Notes: a model not told the origin generated them from the letters alone. DNA of 64,000 bases from Allobacillus halotolerans (GCF_028743495.1 NZ_CP117968.1), one strand, 5' to 3'. Numbered from the stretch's first letter, positions 25,119 to 34,517 are shown. Translations and numbers: made by a program.

Positions 25119-28100
25119 ATGTATTTAAAAAAATTGGAGTCAGTCGGTTTTAAATCATTCGCAGAACGAATATCTGTCGATTTTGTTCCTGGAGTTACTG
25201 CAGTGGTGGGACCGAATGGTAGTGGGAAATCGAATATTACCGATGCGATTCGCTGGGTGCTGGGTGAGCAATCAGCGAAATCTTTACGTGGCTCAAAAAT
25301 GCAAGACATTATTTTTGCGGGAAGTGATTCAAGGAAACCACTGAATGTCGCAGAAGTCACACTCACATTAGACAATAAGGATCAACGCTTGCCAATCGAT
25401 TATGAAGAAGTGGCAGTGACAAGACGTGTCTATCGTTCAGGGGACAGTGAATATTTGATCAATAAGCAACCGTGTCGACTAAAAGATATTGTAGATCTAT
25501 TTCTAGATTCGGGACTCGGAAAAGAAGCTTTTTCAATCATTGGCCAAGGACGTGTTGAAGAGATTCTTAGTTCAAAGTCTGAAGAACGAAGAAGCATTTT
25601 TGAAGAGGCAGCAGGTGTCCTAAAATATAAGAAGAGGAAACAAAATGCCGAAAAGAAGTTAATCGACACAGCAGATAATCTCAGTCGCGTCGAAGATATC
25701 ATTCACGAGATAGAAGGACAGCTAGGACCTCTACAGGAACAGTCAGCGATTGCCAAGGAATACTTGGAGAGAAAAGATGAGCTGGAGCAATATGAAGTTT
25801 CGTTATTGGTTACAGAAATTGAATCCTACCATGAAGAATGGCAACAACTATTATCCAAAATTGATAAAAAGAAAGAATACCTACTCAACTTAAAGACAGA
25901 AGTGAATAAAGATGATGCTCAGTTGGAAACTTATCGACAAACCATTACGGCATTAGATCAAGAAATCGAAGAATGGCAAGAGAAAAAGTTAACACTGACA
26001 CAGCAGATTGAACAACTGGATGGTCAACGAAACTTATTGACTGAGCAATTAAAGCACTTTGACGAAAATAAAGAACGATTAAAAAATCAAATTCAAGCCT
26101 ATCAAGACCAAATTGAGCAAGGTGAATTCGATGTTGAAGACCATGAAGGAAAGCTCAACTTATTAAAATCACAGCGCGATGAAACGAAGAAAACAATTAA
26201 TGAACTAAAAGAAAAGTTAAATCAAACAGGCCATCAAGTCGAAGAGCAAATCGAGACATTGAAAGCACAATATATCGACCAACTAAATGAGCAAGCTGCA
26301 AAAAAGAACGAAAAGCATTCAAAAGAAAAACAAATCGAACAAACAAGCTATCGAAAACAAAGATTAGATGAACGATTTGAAGAATTAATCAGACAGCGCG
26401 AAGAATTGCAGGAGAATGAGCAATTTTATACGAATGAAATTGAACATGAACAATCGACTTATCAGGAAATAGAAACGAAAGTTGAACAAGCGAATAAATC
26501 GTACGCTGCGTTAGCGGAAGACATCCGGGTTGATGAAGGTAAAAAACAAGAAGCTTACCGCTTGATTGATCAATTACGTTCCAAAAAAGATATGTTGGAG
26601 CAAATGAAATCTTCTTATAGTGGATTTTATTACGGTGTGAAGGCAATTCTGCAAGCATCCAAAAAAAAGAAAATACAAGGAATTCATGGAGCGGTCGCCG
26701 AGTTGTTGGAGATTGACGAAGCTTATGTTACCGCAATCGAAACAGCATTAGGTGGTCAAGCTCAAAATATCGTAACCTCGGATGAAGCGGCGGCCAGAAG
26801 TGCAATTCGTTGGTTGAAAAAATCGAACAGTGGGCGCGCCACGTTTTTACCGTTAACATCGATTCGCCCACGAAAGATTAGACAGGAAGACATCAACCGA
26901 TTAGACCAAGAAGGTTTCATTGGAATCGCTGCTGACTTGGTATCAGTAGATTCAGCATATGAATCGATAGCCAAACAGCTATTAGGAAATATATTGATTA
27001 CAGAAAACTTAAAAGCAGCCAATGAAATTGCCAAAAAGATGAACCATCGCTATCGGATTGTGACGCTAGAAGGGGACGTAGTGAACCCAGGTGGTTCGAT
27101 GACTGGTGGAGCCAAGAAGAACTCCAACCAAGCCTCTTTGTTTACAAGAGAGAAAGAATTGGATGAAACAGCTAGTAAACTGAATCGATATGAACAGAAG
27201 ACGAAGCAATTTGAACATAATTTACAAGAAAAACAAACCAAACAGGAACAGTTGAAGAAAGAAATTGCTGACCTTCAAGAACAAAAAAGAAATCAGGAAG
27301 AAATCATCAAAGAAAAAGAACAACAACTATATTCTGTCACGTATCAATTGTCCAATGTACAAGATCAATTAAACGTGTACGATCAAGAAAATGATCAATT
27401 AGAAATTGAAATCAACGAACTTAAAAAAGACTTAAACGATGTGACAGAGTTTCTTAAAGGATCAGAGAAAGAAACGAATCGATTACGTGAAAAGATTGAG
27501 CATTTAACGAATAACTTGTCCACTTATAAAGAAGCACACGAAGAGGTTCGTGAACAATTGAACCATATGCAAATTCGTTTTGCTGAGCAGGATAGCGAAG
27601 TAAGAAACCAAAGAAATCGCTACGAAGAGGCTTTGTCCGACCTGGAAGAAGGAAAGAAGATTAAGCAAGCGAAAGAACTAGAGTTAAAGCAACTGCAAGA
27701 GTCCTATGAACAGAAGGATTCTATTGAAAACCTGACAACTAATTTGAAGACGTATCGACAAAACCTCGTTACGTTGAATGAAAATATAGATGCAGGCAGA
27801 GAGAAGAGACAGTCGATTACCCATCAACGCGATGATCTTGAACGTGAAGTAAAAGAAAAAAACAAGCAATATGAGCAGGAAAATAATCAAGTTCAAAAGC
27901 TCGAAGTCAATGCGAGCCGCTTGGACGTTGAATTGGAAAACCGTTTGCAACAATTACAGGATGACTACACACTTACTCATGAGCGCGCAAAACAAGAATA
28001 CGGGTTAACGGATGATTTGGAAGCCTCAAGAGAAAAAGTAAAAACGATTAAACGTGCGATCGATGAATTAGGTCATGTGAACTTAGGTGCGATTGAAGAG

Positions 28101-28685
28101 TACGAACGTATTCAGGAGCGCTATGACTTTTTAAAACGTCAGCAATCTGACTTGTTGGAAGCGAAGCAAACCTTATATGACGTCATTGGTGAAATGGATG
28201 AAGAAATGGTTCGTAAATTCAGTGACACTTTCGAGAAAATCCAGAAAGAGTTCACGCAAGTATTCAAAACATTATTTGGTGGCGGCCGGGCGGAGCTGCA
28301 ATTAACGGACCCACAAGACATGCTTGAAACAGGTGTTGAAATAATCGCTCAGCCACCTGGCAAAAAGCTGCAGCATTTAAGTTTGCTATCCGGTGGCGAA
28401 CGGTCATTGACAGCGATTGCGTTATTATTTGCGATTTTACGTGTTCGCCCCGTACCATTCTGTGTATTGGATGAAGTGGAAGCGGCGCTTGATGAAGCAA
28501 ACGTATTCCGGTTCGCAAAGTATTTACGGGAATTTTCTGCTGAAACACAATTCATTGTGATTACACACCGAAAGGGTACAATGGAACTATCCGATGTATT
28601 GTATGGTGTGACGATGCAGGAGTCAGGTGTGTCAAAAATGGTCTCCGTTAAACTCGAAGAAACGGAAGACATGATGTTAACGTAA
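25119..28685 (+). CDS. smc: Chromosome segregation ATPase SMC
   Basis: SMC forms the core of the condensin-like complex with ScpA/ScpB that compacts and separates chromosomes. The 1188-residue protein has an N-terminal ATPase half (MYLKKLESVGFKSFAER, Walker A GPNGSGKSN near 30), long coiled coils (about 170-500 and 680-1030) and a hinge near 510-670 with GGSMTGGAKK close to its end. The C-terminal half has the signature LSGGERSLTAIALL near 1089 and Walker B FCVLDEVEAALDEAN. The start at 25119 gives the canonical N-terminus and has AGGTG upstream; 13 extra in-frame codons precede it. Operon with ftsY. Confidence 0.96.
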   Translation: MYLKKLESVGFKSFAERISVDFVPGVTAVVGPNGSGKSNITDAIRWVLGEQSAKSLRGSKMQDIIFAGSDSRKPLNVAEVTLTLDNKDQRLPIDYEEVAVTRRVYRSGDSEYLINKQPCRLKDIVDLFLDSGLGKEAFSIIGQGRVEEILSSKSEERRSIFEEAAGVLKYKKRKQNAEKKLIDTADNLSRVEDIIHEIEGQLGPLQEQSAIAKEYLERKDELEQYEVSLLVTEIESYHEEWQQLLSKIDKKKEYLLNLKTEVNKDDAQLETYRQTITALDQEIEEWQEKKLTLTQQIEQLDGQRNLLTEQLKHFDENKERLKNQIQAYQDQIEQGEFDVEDHEGKLNLLKSQRDETKKTINELKEKLNQTGHQVEEQIETLKAQYIDQLNEQAAKKNEKHSKEKQIEQTSYRKQRLDERFEELIRQREELQENEQFYTNEIEHEQSTYQEIETKVEQANKSYAALAEDIRVDEGKKQEAYRLIDQLRSKKDMLEQMKSSYSGFYYGVKAILQASKKKKIQGIHGAVAELLEIDEAYVTAIETALGGQAQNIVTSDEAAARSAIRWLKKSNSGRATFLPLTSIRPRKIRQEDINRLDQEGFIGIAADLVSVDSAYESIAKQLLGNILITENLKAANEIAKKMNHRYRIVTLEGDVVNPGGSMTGGAKKNSNQASLFTREKELDETASKLNRYEQKTKQFEHNLQEKQTKQEQLKKEIADLQEQKRNQEEIIKEKEQQLYSVTYQLSNVQDQLNVYDQENDQLEIEINELKKDLNDVTEFLKGSEKETNRLREKIEHLTNNLSTYKEAHEEVREQLNHMQIRFAEQDSEVRNQRNRYEEALSDLEEGKKIKQAKELELKQLQESYEQKDSIENLTTNLKTYRQNLVTLNENIDAGREKRQSITHQRDDLEREVKEKNKQYEQENNQVQKLEVNASRLDVELENRLQQLQDDYTLTHERAKQEYGLTDDLEASREKVKTIKRAIDELGHVNLGAIEEYERIQERYDFLKRQQSDLLEAKQTLYDVIGEMDEEMVRKFSDTFEKIQKEFTQVFKTLFGGGRAELQLTDPQDMLETGVEIIAQPPGKKLQHLSLLSGGERSLTAIALLFAILRVRPVPFCVLDEVEAALDEANVFRFAKYLREFSAETQFIVITHRKGTMELSDVLYGVTMQESGVSKMVSVKLEETEDMMLT

Positions 28686-28703
28686 GAAAGGAAGTAGTGA
28701 AAC

Positions 28704-29699
28704 ATGGGTTTTTTCAAAAAACTAAAAGATAAAATTAACGATCAGACCGAACAAGTAACGAATAAATTCAAAACAGGCATGACGAAAACGCGTGATAACT
28801 TTACATCGAAAGTCAATGATTTGGTCGCTCGATATCGTACAGTAGACGAAGAGTTTTTCGAGGAGCTCGAAGAAATCTTGATCTCCGCAGATGTCGGTGT
28901 CGAAACCGTCATGGAATTGATTGAAGAGTTGGAAATGGAAGTGAAACGGAGAAATATTAAAGACACCGAACAGGTTAAGGAAGTCATATCAGAGAAGCTA
29001 GTGGAAATCTATTACGGTGATGATGAAGAATCCATCGAGGAATTGAGCCTTAACGAAGATGGCCTTTCCGTTGTTCTTATTGTTGGTGTCAATGGTGTCG
29101 GTAAAACGACAACGATCGGAAAGCTTGCCTACCAATTGAAACAAGAAGGAAAAAAGGTTGTTCTCGCTGCGGGTGATACATTCCGTGCAGGTGCAATTGA
29201 ACAGCTAGAAGTATGGGGAGAGCGTACAGGTGTCGATGTAATTAAGCATAGCGAAGGTGCCGACCCAGCTGCTGTCATTTATGATGGAATTCAGGCTGCC
29301 AAGTCCCGTGGGGCCGATGTGCTTCTATGTGATACGGCAGGACGTTTGCAGAACAAAGTAAACTTGATGAAAGAGCTATCCAAAGTAAAAAACGTAATCA
29401 GCAGGGAAATTGAAGGAGCACCTCATGAGACATTGCTTGTATTAGACGCAACGACAGGTCAAAATGCGATGGCTCAGGCTAAAACGTTCAAAGAAGCAAC
29501 GGATGTTTCCGGAATCGTTTTAACGAAACTGGACGGAACAGCGCGAGGCGGAATTGTTCTTGCGATACGAAATGAAATGGGGCTACCGGTCAAGTTCGTC
29601 GGTCTTGGTGAACAAATGACGGACCTTCAACGTTTCAATGCCCATCAGTTTGTCTATGGATTATTTGGCGATCTCGTAGATGACGGTGTAGAAGAATAG
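28704..29699 (+). CDS. ftsY: Signal recognition particle receptor FtsY
   Basis: This 331-residue SRP-receptor GTPase brings ribosome-SRP complexes to the membrane. A short basic N-terminus (MGFFKKLKDKIND) is followed by the N domain and then the G domain: GVNGVGKTTTIGKLA near 127, DTFRAGAIEQLEVW, DTAGRLQNKVNLM and TKLDGTARGG. GAAAGGAAGTAG lies upstream. It is followed 13 bases later by ylxM and then ffh, so the SRP pathway genes are together. Confidence 0.96.
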   Translation: MGFFKKLKDKINDQTEQVTNKFKTGMTKTRDNFTSKVNDLVARYRTVDEEFFEELEEILISADVGVETVMELIEELEMEVKRRNIKDTEQVKEVISEKLVEIYYGDDEESIEELSLNEDGLSVVLIVGVNGVGKTTTIGKLAYQLKQEGKKVVLAAGDTFRAGAIEQLEVWGERTGVDVIKHSEGADPAAVIYDGIQAAKSRGADVLLCDTAGRLQNKVNLMKELSKVKNVISREIEGAPHETLLVLDATTGQNAMAQAKTFKEATDVSGIVLTKLDGTARGGIVLAIRNEMGLPVKFVGLGEQMTDLQRFNAHQFVYGLFGDLVDDGVEE

Positions 29700-29712
29700 G
29701 AGGCATTCCGTA

Positions 29713-30039
29713 ATGCTTGAGAAAACGACACGAATCAATTATCTGTTCGATTTTTATCAACAACTACTGACTGAAAAGCAAAAAAACTACATGGACCTGT
29801 ACTATTTGGAAGATTATTCACTCGGAGAAATTTCAGAGACTTATGATGTCAGTCGGCAGGCAGTTTATGATAATATTAAACGTACAGAAGTTATGCTGGA
29901 AGATTATGAAGAAAAGCTTGGACTTTATCGTAGGTTTCAAGCAAGGAATGAGTTGATCGACCAGATGAAAGCTGCTGTGGAGAATCAGAATTTCGATCAG
30001 CTGAAAAAGCTATTAAACCAGATGGAAAACATTGATTAG
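29713..30039 (+). CDS. ylxM: YlxM, SRP-associated helix-turn-helix protein
   Basis: This 108-residue protein of the UPF0122 family has a sigma-like helix-turn-helix (YLEDYSLGEISETYDVSRQA then VYDNIKRTE, about 33-62). Homologs modulate SRP function, and the gene is nearly always joined to ffh. It starts with ATG after ATAGGAGGCATTCCGTA and ends 14 bases before the ffh start. No DNA target can be inferred. Confidence 0.92.
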   Translation: MLEKTTRINYLFDFYQQLLTEKQKNYMDLYYLEDYSLGEISETYDVSRQAVYDNIKRTEVMLEDYEEKLGLYRRFQARNELIDQMKAAVENQNFDQLKKLLNQMENID

Positions 30040-30053
30040 GGGGTCTTTTGCAC

Positions 30054-31394
30054 ATGGCATTTGAAGGCTTGGCAGACCGTCTGCAAAATACAATAAAAAA
30101 AATTACCGGTAAAGGGAAGGTTTCCGAACAAGACGTCAAAGAAATGACACGAGAAGTTCGATTAGCCTTATTGGAAGCAGACGTAAACTTTAAAGTCGTA
30201 AAAGATTTAATTAAACGCATAAAAGAACGAGCAATCGGTCAAGAAGTATTGGAAAGCCTGACACCAGGCCAGCAAGTCATTAAGGTCGTCAAAGAAGAAC
30301 TTGCAGAATTGATGGGTGGCGAACAAAGTAAGATTGCAGTAGCAAATAAGCCACCGACGGTCATCATGATGGTCGGTCTGCAAGGTGCCGGTAAAACGAC
30401 AACTACTGGTAAACTTGCAAATCTACTGCGGAAAAAACATAACCGAAACCCGATGTTGGTTGCAGCCGACGTTTATCGTCCGGCAGCGATCAATCAATTA
30501 GAGACATTAGGGAGTCAACTTGATCTACCTGTTTTCTCCTTAGGAACAGAAGCAAACCCGGTAGATATAGCGAATCAAGCAATCGAAAAGGCAAAAGAAG
30601 AGCATCACGATTATGTCATTATCGATACAGCCGGACGCTTGCATATCGATGAAAATCTGATGGGAGAACTTCAAGAGATCAAACAGTCAGTCAATCCAGA
30701 CGAAGTGTTTTTAGTTGTTGATTCGATGACCGGTCAGGATGCCGTCAACGTCGCAGAAAGCTTTGATGAGCAGCTTGATGTTACAGGCGTCGTCTTAACG
30801 AAGTTAGATGGGGATACACGCGGTGGTGCAGCTTTATCCATTCGTGCCGTTACAGGTAAACCGATCAAGTTTGCCGGTATGGGTGAGAAACTCGATCAAT
30901 TGGAAGCATTCCATCCCGAACGTATGGCCTCACGAATTCTTGGTATGGGTGACGTACTGAGCCTGATTGAAAAAGCTGAGACACAAGTGGATGAGAAGAA
31001 AGCGAAGGAAATGGAAGAGAAAATCAAGTCCATGTCATTCACCTTCGAAGACTTCCTTGAACAGATGGACCAAGTCAAAAATATGGGTCCACTCGATGAA
31101 TTGATCAATATGATGCCTGGCGCGAACAAAATGAAAGGCATGAAAAACCTCCAAGTGGACGATAAGCAATTATCCCACGTTGAGGCAATCATTCAATCGA
31201 TGACACAACAAGAAAGAGTCGAACCTTCCGTCATTAACGCCAGCCGTAAGAAGCGGATTGCTAAAGGTTCAGGGACATCTGTCTCACAAGTGAATCGATT
31301 ACTAAAACAATTTGAAGAAATGAAGAAAATGATGAAACAAATGACCAGTCCGAAGAAGGGTAAAAAGAGAGGAATGAATTTTCCTTTCATGTAA
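30054..31394 (+). CDS. ffh: Signal recognition particle protein Ffh
   Basis: Ffh binds signal sequences and 4.5S/scRNA in the SRP. The 446-residue protein has the N domain (1-85), G domain (GLQGAGKTTTTGKLA near 107, DVYRPAAINQL, DTAGRLHIDE, TKLDGDTRGGAA) and a methionine-rich M domain from about 300 with the RNA-binding SGTSVSQVNRLLKQFEEMKK. The ATG at 30054 is used in preference to an in-frame TTG six bases earlier; TAGGGGG lies upstream. Confidence 0.96.
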   Translation: MAFEGLADRLQNTIKKITGKGKVSEQDVKEMTREVRLALLEADVNFKVVKDLIKRIKERAIGQEVLESLTPGQQVIKVVKEELAELMGGEQSKIAVANKPPTVIMMVGLQGAGKTTTTGKLANLLRKKHNRNPMLVAADVYRPAAINQLETLGSQLDLPVFSLGTEANPVDIANQAIEKAKEEHHDYVIIDTAGRLHIDENLMGELQEIKQSVNPDEVFLVVDSMTGQDAVNVAESFDEQLDVTGVVLTKLDGDTRGGAALSIRAVTGKPIKFAGMGEKLDQLEAFHPERMASRILGMGDVLSLIEKAETQVDEKKAKEMEEKIKSMSFTFEDFLEQMDQVKNMGPLDELINMMPGANKMKGMKNLQVDDKQLSHVEAIIQSMTQQERVEPSVINASRKKRIAKGSGTSVSQVNRLLKQFEEMKKMMKQMTSPKKGKKRGMNFPFM

Positions 31395-31405
31395 TGTAAA
31401 AACCC

Positions 31406-31434
31406 TTTACAGACTAAAAATTCTTTGATACAAT
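31406..31434 (+). promoter_or_regulatory. Candidate sigma-A promoter for rpsP
   Basis: TTTACA (31406-31411) and TACAAT (31429-31434) have an ideal 17-base spacer and lie 40 bases before the rpsP start. Confidence 0.65.
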
Positions 31435-31473
31435 CTAAACTTGTGATAGGAAAGATTAAATGGAGGTGTAATT

Positions 31474-31746
31474 ATGGCAGTAAAAATTCGCATGAAAAGA
31501 ATGGGATCTAAAAGAAATCCTTTTTATCGATTAGTCGTCGCAGACTCTCGTTCACCTCGTGATGGACGTATTATCGAGCAGATCGGCACATATAATCCAG
31601 TTGCAGAAACACCTGAGGTTAAAATCGATGAAGAAAAAGCATTAGACTGGATGACAAAAGGCGCAAAACCAAGCGATACAGTGCGTAACTTATTTTCTAA
31701 GCAAGGCATCATGGAAAAATTTCATAATTCAAAAACAAACAAATAA
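31474..31746 (+). CDS. rpsP: 30S ribosomal protein S16
   Basis: This small-subunit protein has 90 residues: the start MAVKIRMKRMGSKRNPFYR, the conserved VADSRSPRDGRIIEQIGTYN and an acidic-to-basic tail. TGGAGGTGTAATT is a strong ribosome binding site. It begins the rpsP-khpA-ylqD-rimM-trmD-rplS cluster and appears to have its own promoter. Confidence 0.97.
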   Translation: MAVKIRMKRMGSKRNPFYRLVVADSRSPRDGRIIEQIGTYNPVAETPEVKIDEEKALDWMTKGAKPSDTVRNLFSKQGIMEKFHNSKTNK

Positions 31747-31761
31747 GGATTTGAGATATAC

Positions 31762-31989
31762 ATGAAAGCCTTAATTGAAACGATTGTCTATCCGTTGGTT
31801 GACCATCCGGATCAAATCGAAGTGACAGTTGAAGAAACGGATGAAAAAATTCGTTATCATTTGACTGTCCATTCGGATGATGTTGGAAAAGTCATCGGCA
31901 AAAATGGTCGGATTGCAAAAGCGATTCGTACGGTTGTCTATGCAGCGGGTTCCGATACAAACAAAAGAGTCTACTTAGACATTATGTAA
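31762..31989 (+). CDS. khpA: KH-domain RNA-binding protein KhpA (YlqC)
   Basis: This 75-residue protein is a single KH domain with the GxxG loop in VGKVIGKNGRIAKAIRTVV. KhpA partners with KhpB/Jag in RNA binding linked to cell elongation in related bacteria. It lies 15 bases after rpsP, probably on the same transcript. A short terminator-like hairpin follows. Confidence 0.93.
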   Translation: MKALIETIVYPLVDHPDQIEVTVEETDEKIRYHLTVHSDDVGKVIGKNGRIAKAIRTVVYAAGSDTNKRVYLDIM

Positions 31990-31998
31990 ATGGGGAGG

Positions 31999-32022
31999 GG
32001 GAAATAAACCTTTCCCTTTTTT
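31999..32022 (+). terminator. Weak terminator after khpA
   Basis: GGGAAA and TTTCCC flank a 6-base loop, followed by six T. The short stem suggests partial read-through into ylqD. Confidence 0.5.
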
Positions 32023-32064
32023 CACTTTTACGTTTTTTTAAGACACGCTTTCGAGGTGGATGTC

Positions 32065-32454
32065 GTGAAAATTTTAAGAAAAACGAAAATCAAGCAAGTC
32101 ATCACACCGCAGAGTAAAGAAGCTCTACAACAGAAGTTTGAAAATAGAAAGTCCAAGCATCAGACTGAACTTGATCAACTTCATTTTGAAAAAAAGAAAA
32201 TGCTTCATCAAAAAAGATTCCCAGCAAATCAAGTGGAAAAGCGTTTTAATCAAGAAGAGGAACGCAGAAAACGCTCGATTGAATGGTGCAAATACCAATT
32301 AGAGCAGTTGGAAATATTGCCAATCGGTAGTGAGATTGTTGAAGGTGAAGTTGAGGAGATTATTGAACTATCAGTCGGGGATTCATGGGATGATATTGCT
32401 GGTAATCGAGAAATCGTCATTAAAGACGGAATAATAGAGAAAATCAATAGGTGA
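32065..32454 (+). CDS. ylqD: YlqD family protein
   Basis: This protein of about 129 residues matches the uncharacterised Bacillaceae YlqD family by position (between khpA and rimM) and by content: a basic N-terminus, a long charged coiled coil (about 20-80, KFENRKSKHQTELDQLHFEK) and a C-terminal acidic domain with GSEIVEGEVEEIIELSVGD. I chose GTG at 32065 because GAGGTGGA precedes it and the N-terminus becomes VKILRKTKIKQV; an in-frame GTG at 32056 would overlap that site. Function is unknown. Confidence 0.8.
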   Translation: MKILRKTKIKQVITPQSKEALQQKFENRKSKHQTELDQLHFEKKKMLHQKRFPANQVEKRFNQEEERRKRSIEWCKYQLEQLEILPIGSEIVEGEVEEIIELSVGDSWDDIAGNREIVIKDGIIEKINR

Positions 32455-32459
32455 TTTGC

Positions 32460-32981
32460 ATGAAAGAAAACTATTTTAATGTCGGAAAAGTCGTCAATAC
32501 CCATGGTGTTAGAGGTGAAGTCCGGATTATTTCAACCACAGATTTCGACGAACGTTTCGCCCCTGGTCATACGCTATACTTTTTCAATGATCAACAAAGC
32601 GAGCCGGTCGTATTAACCGTTCATTCGCATCGGAAGCATAAACAATTCGATTTATTGACCTTTGAGGATAGGGATTCCATCAATGATGTTGAGTGGATGA
32701 AAGGTGGATATTTAAAGGTAGCTGCCGAGGATCAACATGACTTGGACGATGATGAATTTTACTACCATGAAATCATCGGTTGTGAAGTATACCTGACAGA
32801 TGATACGTATATAGGCCATGTTAAAGAAATACTTTCACCAGGTGCCAATGATGTATGGGTGGTCCAGCGGCATGGTCTACGGGATGCTTTAATTCCTTAT
32901 ATTGAGCAAATCGTTAAACAAGTAAATGTGAAGGATAAAAAAATTATCATTGAGAATATGGAAGGACTGCTATCCGAATGA
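32460..32981 (+). CDS. rimM: Ribosome maturation factor RimM
   Basis: RimM assists maturation of the 30S head region through contact with S19. The 173-residue protein has the N-terminal RimM domain (VGKVVNTHGVRGEVRI) and a PRC-barrel domain beginning EFYYHEIIGCEV with GANDVWVVQR. The ATG at 32460 is preceded by TAGGTGAT; a GTG at 32451 in the same frame is unlikely. Its last codons overlap trmD by 4 bases. Confidence 0.95.
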   Translation: MKENYFNVGKVVNTHGVRGEVRIISTTDFDERFAPGHTLYFFNDQQSEPVVLTVHSHRKHKQFDLLTFEDRDSINDVEWMKGGYLKVAAEDQHDLDDDEFYYHEIIGCEVYLTDDTYIGHVKEILSPGANDVWVVQRHGLRDALIPYIEQIVKQVNVKDKKIIIENMEGLLSE

Positions 32982-33712
32982 AAATCGATCTATTGACGTT
33001 GTTTCCGGAAATGTTTTCTGGCGTGATGAACTCCTCTATTCTCAAAAGAGCACATGAAGCAGGACACTTTGATTATAGCCTGGTTGACTTTAGAGATTAT
33101 ACAGAGAGTAAACATCGAAAAGTGGATGATTATCCATATGGTGGCGGAGCTGGAATGGTATTAAGTCCGCAACCGATCTTTGATGCTGTTGAAAGCTTAA
33201 CCGAACAATCTAAGACAACACCAAGAATTTTATTGATGTGTCCTCAAGGAGAGACATTCACCCAAAAAAAGGCTGAAGAGCTAGCCAAAGAGGAACACTT
33301 AATCGTTATTTGTGGTCATTATGAAGGATATGATGAACGAATTCGCGAACATCTTGTTACCGATGAAATATCCATCGGTGACTATGTATTGACGGGTGGA
33401 GAACTTGGCGCCATGGTCGTTACAGATAGTGTTGTGAGACTCTTGCCAGGTGTGTTAGGGAATGATGAGTCTGCGAAGCAAGATTCATTTTCCACCAATC
33501 TATTGGAACATCCACATTATACACGACCGAGTGATTTTCGAGGTCACCGTGTGCCGGACGTCCTTTTGTCTGGGCACCATCAAAAAATCGAGGATTGGCG
33601 TGAATATGAATCGCTTAAGCGAACATATGAACGGCGGCCGGATTTAATTGACAAAGCAGGCTTAACGGATAAACAACAAAAGTTTTTGACACAAATAATC
33701 GACGAAAAGTAG
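32978..33712 (+). CDS. trmD: tRNA (guanine-37-N1)-methyltransferase TrmD
   Basis: TrmD methylates G37 next to the anticodon and prevents frameshifting. The 244-residue SPOUT enzyme shows MKIDLLTLFPEMF, YGGGAGMVLSPQPIFDAV, the knotted SAM site with ICGHYEGYDERI and SIGDYVLTGGELGAM, and FRGHRVPDVLLSGHH. Translation is coupled to rimM through ATGA. Confidence 0.97.
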   Translation: MKIDLLTLFPEMFSGVMNSSILKRAHEAGHFDYSLVDFRDYTESKHRKVDDYPYGGGAGMVLSPQPIFDAVESLTEQSKTTPRILLMCPQGETFTQKKAEELAKEEHLIVICGHYEGYDERIREHLVTDEISIGDYVLTGGELGAMVVTDSVVRLLPGVLGNDESAKQDSFSTNLLEHPHYTRPSDFRGHRVPDVLLSGHHQKIEDWREYESLKRTYERRPDLIDKAGLTDKQQKFLTQIIDEK

Positions 33713-33725
33713 TACGGAATTTTCA

Positions 33726-33754
33726 TTGCATCTATTAGTGCGGTATGATATATT
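33726..33754 (+). promoter_or_regulatory. Sigma-A promoter for rplS
   Basis: TTGCAT (33726-33731) and TATATT (33749-33754) are separated by 17 bases, placing the start near 33761 at the beginning of a structured leader. Confidence 0.6.
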
Positions 33755-33759
33755 AATTG

Positions 33760-33840
33760 ATGTGCTTAAGTTCGTTAAGCGTGATAACAATGTTCCGCTA
33801 CTTCTTAGAAAGTAAGAGCATTTTGTTGGAAGGAGTGAGC
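33760..33840 (+). ncRNA. L19 ribosomal protein leader (autoregulatory RNA)
   Basis: The ~80-base leader contains GTGCTTAAGTTCGTTAAGC (a GCTTAA/TTAAGC stem) followed by GTGATAACAATGTTCCGCT and a CTTCTTAGAAAG hairpin. It resembles the conserved leader known before rplS in Bacillaceae, where L19 is thought to bind its own mRNA. It is recognised from memory of the motif, not from a covariance search. Confidence 0.6.
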
Positions 33841-33843
33841 AGA

Positions 33844-34188
33844 ATGCAAGAAATTCTTAACCAAGTTGCTCAAGATCAGCTGCGTACAGACTTGCCTGAA
33901 TTCAGAGCTGGAGACACAGTGAAAGTTCACGTAAAAGTTGTCGAAGGTAGCCGTGAGCGTATTCAGGTTTTTGAAGGTGTCGTAATTAGAAGACGTGGTG
34001 GTGGAATTAGCGAAACATTCACTGTCCGTAAGATTTCTTATGGTGTAGGTGTTGAGCGTACATTCCCTGTACATTCTCCGCGTGTTGCTAAAATCGACGT
34101 TGCTCGTAAAGGTAAAGTTCGTCGTGCGAAACTTTATTACCTACGTAACCTTCGTGGTAAAGCAGCAAGAATTAAAGAAAGACGCTAA
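33844..34188 (+). CDS. rplS: 50S ribosomal protein L19
   Basis: This 114-residue ribosomal protein at the subunit interface starts MQEILNQVAQDQLRTDLPEF and contains GDTVKVHVKVVEGSRERIQ, FEGVVIRRRGGGISETFTVR and KVRRAKLYYLRNLRGKAARI. The ATG at 33844 follows GGAAGGAGTGAGCAGA. The frame extends upstream to 33757, but that part covers the RNA leader and is not L19-like. A strong terminator follows. Confidence 0.97.
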   Translation: MQEILNQVAQDQLRTDLPEFRAGDTVKVHVKVVEGSRERIQVFEGVVIRRRGGGISETFTVRKISYGVGVERTFPVHSPRVAKIDVARKGKVRRAKLYYLRNLRGKAARIKERR

Positions 34189-34200
34189 TGAAAAAATAAG

Positions 34201-34245
34201 AAGCTGTTCTGAGTCAAATTATTGTACTCAGAACAGCTTTTTTTA
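34201..34245 (+). terminator. Terminator of rplS
   Basis: AAGCTGTTCTGAGT and ACTCAGAACAGCTT form a perfect 14-bp stem with an 11-base loop, followed by a T-rich run. Confidence 0.9.
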
Positions 34246-34300
34246 TTTTGTCTTTCATTTTGTATTTATACATAAAAAAATGCTGATAATTAAAATAAGT

Positions 34301-34329
34301 TTGACGTTTGTTGACGAAAGATATAGACT
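34301..34329 (+). promoter_or_regulatory. Candidate promoter upstream of the cobalamin riboswitch
   Basis: TTGACG (34301-34306) and TAGACT (34324-34329) are 17 bases apart; TATAGA boxes overlap the same area. A second TTGACG lies 10 bases downstream of the first. The start would fall about 15 bases before the riboswitch. Confidence 0.45.
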
Positions 34330-34349
34330 ATAGACAATTGAATAGGTAA

Positions 34350-34517
34350 AAACAGGTTGATTCGATTAAATTTTTTTAATCAATCATTAAAAGGGAAGCC
34401 GGTGGAAATCCGGCGCGGTCCCGCCACTGTATATTGCGAGTTTTCTAAAACATTCCACTGTCTTATGATGGGAAGGATTTAGAAAATGACGACCATAAGC
34501 CAGGAGACCTGCCTGTT
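34350..34517 (+). promoter_or_regulatory. Cobalamin (B12) riboswitch
   Basis: The conserved core is unmistakable: GGGAAGCCGGTGGAAATCC, then GGCGCGGTCCCGCCACTGTA, and about 65 bases later AAGCCAGGAGACCTGCC. The outer P1 stem is AACAGG (about 34351) with CCTGTT (about 34512). A rho-independent terminator lies about 100 bases downstream, so control is probably by B12-induced premature termination. Genes controlled: the surface proteins at 34694 and 37011. Confidence 0.95.

Noticed and set aside
25430..28717. Several minus-strand frames of 60-120 codons within smc
   Set aside because: They are shadows of the coding strand in an A-rich coiled-coil gene, without ribosome binding sites or family resemblance.
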